From Diplosphaera chodatii (taxonomy: Eukaryota; Chlorophyta; Trebouxiophyceae; Prasiolales; Stichococcaceae): a DNA stretch of 64,000 nucleotides. The notes below the pieces were generated by a model. The model did not search any database. It saw nothing but the letters and a program-made list of their open reading frames with translations, and had not been told where the DNA came from. Made by a program: the position numbers and the translations under genes. The stretch spans positions 372,001 through 436,000 of the forward strand of contig JAALGY010000054.1 of assembly GCA_032358165.1 (NCBI GenBank), in the 5' to 3' direction. Shown here piece by piece: positions 61,733 through 64,000 of this stretch (position 1 is its first letter; every line of letters begins with the position of its first letter).

Positions 61733-64000
61733 ATGGCTGAGCCCGCCAGACCCCGCAGGTTCATCGGTGCGCATCAGTGCACCGCATGAACGCAAATGCA
61801 ACACACAGGAAAGCTCAGCAGCATGGTGCGGAACCACATGTGTCGTGCCTAGCAAGCAGCATACTGTGCTGCATGCAGGCCGTCGGGCTGCGGAAGCGGC
61901 AGCGGCAGCGGCAAATGGCGGTGCATCCACATCAGGCGGCGGCAACGAGGTGGTGCAGGCCAGTCCGTCCGCTACCAAGCGCTTTGATAAGCAGCAGGTA
62001 GGCTGGGTCGACCAATGGCCGTGCTGCACATGACCGCCCATGCATATTGCATGCTGCGGTATGCAGCAGGGGTCCGGTGCCACATGCGGGTGTTTGCGGG
62101 TACTCGGTGCTGTTGCAACGCTGGGACGACTTTGCTGTCCCGCCCTGCAGGTGCCGGACGAAATTCTGCACGACGAGGCGCTGAATGAGGCCATCGCTGT
62201 GCTGCCAGCCAATTACAACTTTGAGGTGCGGCTGCGAAAGCTGCCATGCATGCCATGGCATCGCATCTCTGACGGTGAGGAGCGCACTCATGTCCGGTTG
62301 TTTGTTCCTCAGATACACAAGACGGTCGCGCGCATCCGGCAGCTGGGCGCCCGCCGGGTGGCGCTGCAGTTCCCGGAGGGCCTGCTGATGTACGCCTGCG
62401 TCATCGCCGACATCCTGGAGAGGTGACTCACTTGCTGCACACGGGCTGCAAACCGTCCATATCGTCAATGCTTGTCGCGCAGCACGGCTGAGTGCCTGCC
62501 GCAAGCTGCGGACGGCTGCAGTGGCGCCACCAGCTGGGTGTCTGCTGCGCAGCCATGCGGGCGTGCGGCACGCCATCGTGATGGGTGATGTCACATATGG
62601 CGCCTGCTGCGTGGACGACTTCTCGGCGCTGGCGCTGCAGGCAGATCTGCTGGTGCATTACGGCCACAGCTGCCTGGTGCCCGTGGACGTCACAAAGGTG
62701 CGCCTGCGACCCACAGCAGCCTGTCAGATGTAGTGAGCATTCATGTCATCTTGTCATGGTCTGCTGCCAGCTGCTGCCTGCTGGAAGCGGCTGCATGCAC
62801 CTACTGCCGTCTGCAGCCGCCTACAAAAGCTCGGTGTACTTGCTGAGGTACCAACATGCAGAGAGGCCAGGCGGTGGCATGGTTGCAAAGGGATGGTTTT
62901 GGGCGATGGCCGTCTTGAAATGTGCAGGTGCCGTGCATGTACGTGTTCGTGGACATTGGGGTGGATGTGCGCCACCTGGTGGCGACTGTGCGGGCCAACT
63001 TCCCGGCGGGCACGCACCTCGCGCTCGCAGGCACCATCCAGTTCGGCTCCTCCATGCAGGTGCGGCCGCTGAAGCGCAGCGCCTCGCCTGTGCCCTGCAG
63101 CGCTGCTTTGAAGACGGTGTTGCTGAGGCGTGCCTGAGCTGGTGCCGGTCACCCAACACGGCCGAGAAGCATGCTGGACGTGCAGGCGGCACGGCAGGAG
63201 CTGGCGGGGGACTACCCTTCGCTGCGCATCCCGCAGTCCCGCCCGCTCTCCCCCGGCGAGGTGCCTGCACATGATGACTGGCTAGGTCAAGAACATGCTG
63301 CCTGAAACACCGTGCAGAATCGAGGCCTACAGAGCGTATGAGAGTGTGCTTGAGTTGTCATCTCTCCGGCAGTGAAGTTAAGCTAGCCTCAGGTGGTCCT
63401 GCCCACAGGTGCTGGGCTGCACAGCTCCGGTGGTGCCGCCGGAAACAGACGCCATCATCTTCGTTGCGGACGGGCGCTTCCACCTGGAGGCCATCATGAT
63501 CGCCAACCCAGCTGTGCCTGCCTTCAGGTACAGGGCATACTGCCACTTACAGTTCAGCACGTGAGCTATTCAGCATATGAACGGCACCAAAACCTTCGAC
63601 ATCAGCGCTTCGAGCTGCAGGCAATCCTGCAAGCGATGCTCACAGGGCATCTCATGCACAGGTACGACCCCTACGCGCGGGAAATGACGGCGGAGCACTA
63701 TGACCAGGAGGGCATGCGGGCCGTCAGGCGGCGGGCCGTGGAGGCGGCGGCGCCCGCGCGGCAGTGGGGCATCGTGCTTGGCACGCTGGGGCGGCAGGTG
63801 GTTACAAACAGTGTTCACGAGGTGTCACGCGGTGGTGGTGCACGTGGCATGGTGCGCCCAGAGCAGCAGTTCCTCTGCGCACAGCATGCAGTATTCAGGG
63901 TATTGCTCAACTGGATGTCGTAGGGCAACCCGCGCATCGTGAAGCACCTCCAGTCGGTGCTGAGCCGCCTCGGCCGCAGCCACCTTACCGTCCTGCTGTC
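61733..64000 (+). CDS. DPH1: Diphthamide biosynthesis protein 1 (2-(3-amino-3-carboxypropyl)histidine synthase subunit 1), 3' truncated by the window edge
   Basis: Cytosolic radical enzyme subunit which, with Dph2, moves the aminocarboxypropyl group of S-adenosylmethionine to a histidine of elongation factor 2, the first step of diphthamide synthesis. Ten exons are visible: 61733-61766, 61879-61997, 62151-62225, 62313-62422, 62553-62697, 62928-63059, 63186-63260, 63409-63527, 63662-63797 and 63924 to the edge, all in phase, giving about 340 residues of an expected 430 or so. Diagnostic blocks are [84 protein letters not shown] and [14 protein letters not shown], then [15 protein letters not shown]. 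Two of the three iron-sulfur cysteines are visible (in YGACC and GCTAP); the third lies beyond the window. Exon 1 codes only [11 protein letters not shown] plus one base. Confidence 0.95.

Overview
This is nuclear DNA of a green alga (Chlorophyta). It is GC-rich. Every gene but one is cut into many short exons by short introns with GT (sometimes GC) donors and TGCAG-type acceptors. Several genes end near TGTAA, the usual chlorophyte polyadenylation signal. Plant/algal families occur beside pan-eukaryotic housekeeping genes: an MSL-type MscS channel, a plant-type O-fucosyltransferase, an organellar ClpB and a starch-binding CBM20 protein. I see no operon, CRISPR array, phage or complete transposon. 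The genus cannot be fixed from the sequence.

Fourteen protein genes were built exon by exon. Reading-frame phase closes across all of them except at the far 3' end of the O-fucosyltransferase gene and the 5' end of the S40-like gene. In order: beta'-COP (149-6999, +); an S40/senescence-regulator-like protein (8095-9974, -); a large MscS-like channel (11526-20289, +); CFIm25 mRNA 3'-end processing factor (21152-22789, -); two tandem TRF-like telomere-binding proteins (23459-27320 and 27894-31388, +); NatC acetyltransferase Naa30 (32407-34068, +); a single-pass membrane protein of unknown role (34629-37163, +); an intronless secreted beta-helix protein with chlamydial Pmp-type repeats (38163-39368, -); an O-fucosyltransferase-family enzyme (40085-44378, -); a CBM20 plus coiled-coil protein (44854-47621, -); organellar ClpB (48295-58426, +); a PAQR/adiponectin-receptor-type membrane protein (58982-61102, -); and DPH1, cut by the right edge (61733-64000, +).

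The most interesting part is the tandem TRF-like pair. Both copies join a C-terminal telobox Myb domain to an N-terminal helical region that looks by eye like a TRFH dimerisation domain, the animal/fungal shelterin layout that land-plant TRF-like proteins are thought to lack. The copies share ten intron positions and phases and an 18-base promoter block. The second copy has lost three 3' introns and carries a nonsense codon that trims a conserved tail.

The genes do not form one pathway. They cover vesicle coats, mechanosensing, mRNA 3' processing, telomeres, protein modification (NatC, diphthamide, O-fucose), organelle proteostasis and starch binding. Three divergent pairs share intergenic regions of about 630-670 bp (CFIm25/TRF-A, CBM20/ClpB, PAQR/DPH1).
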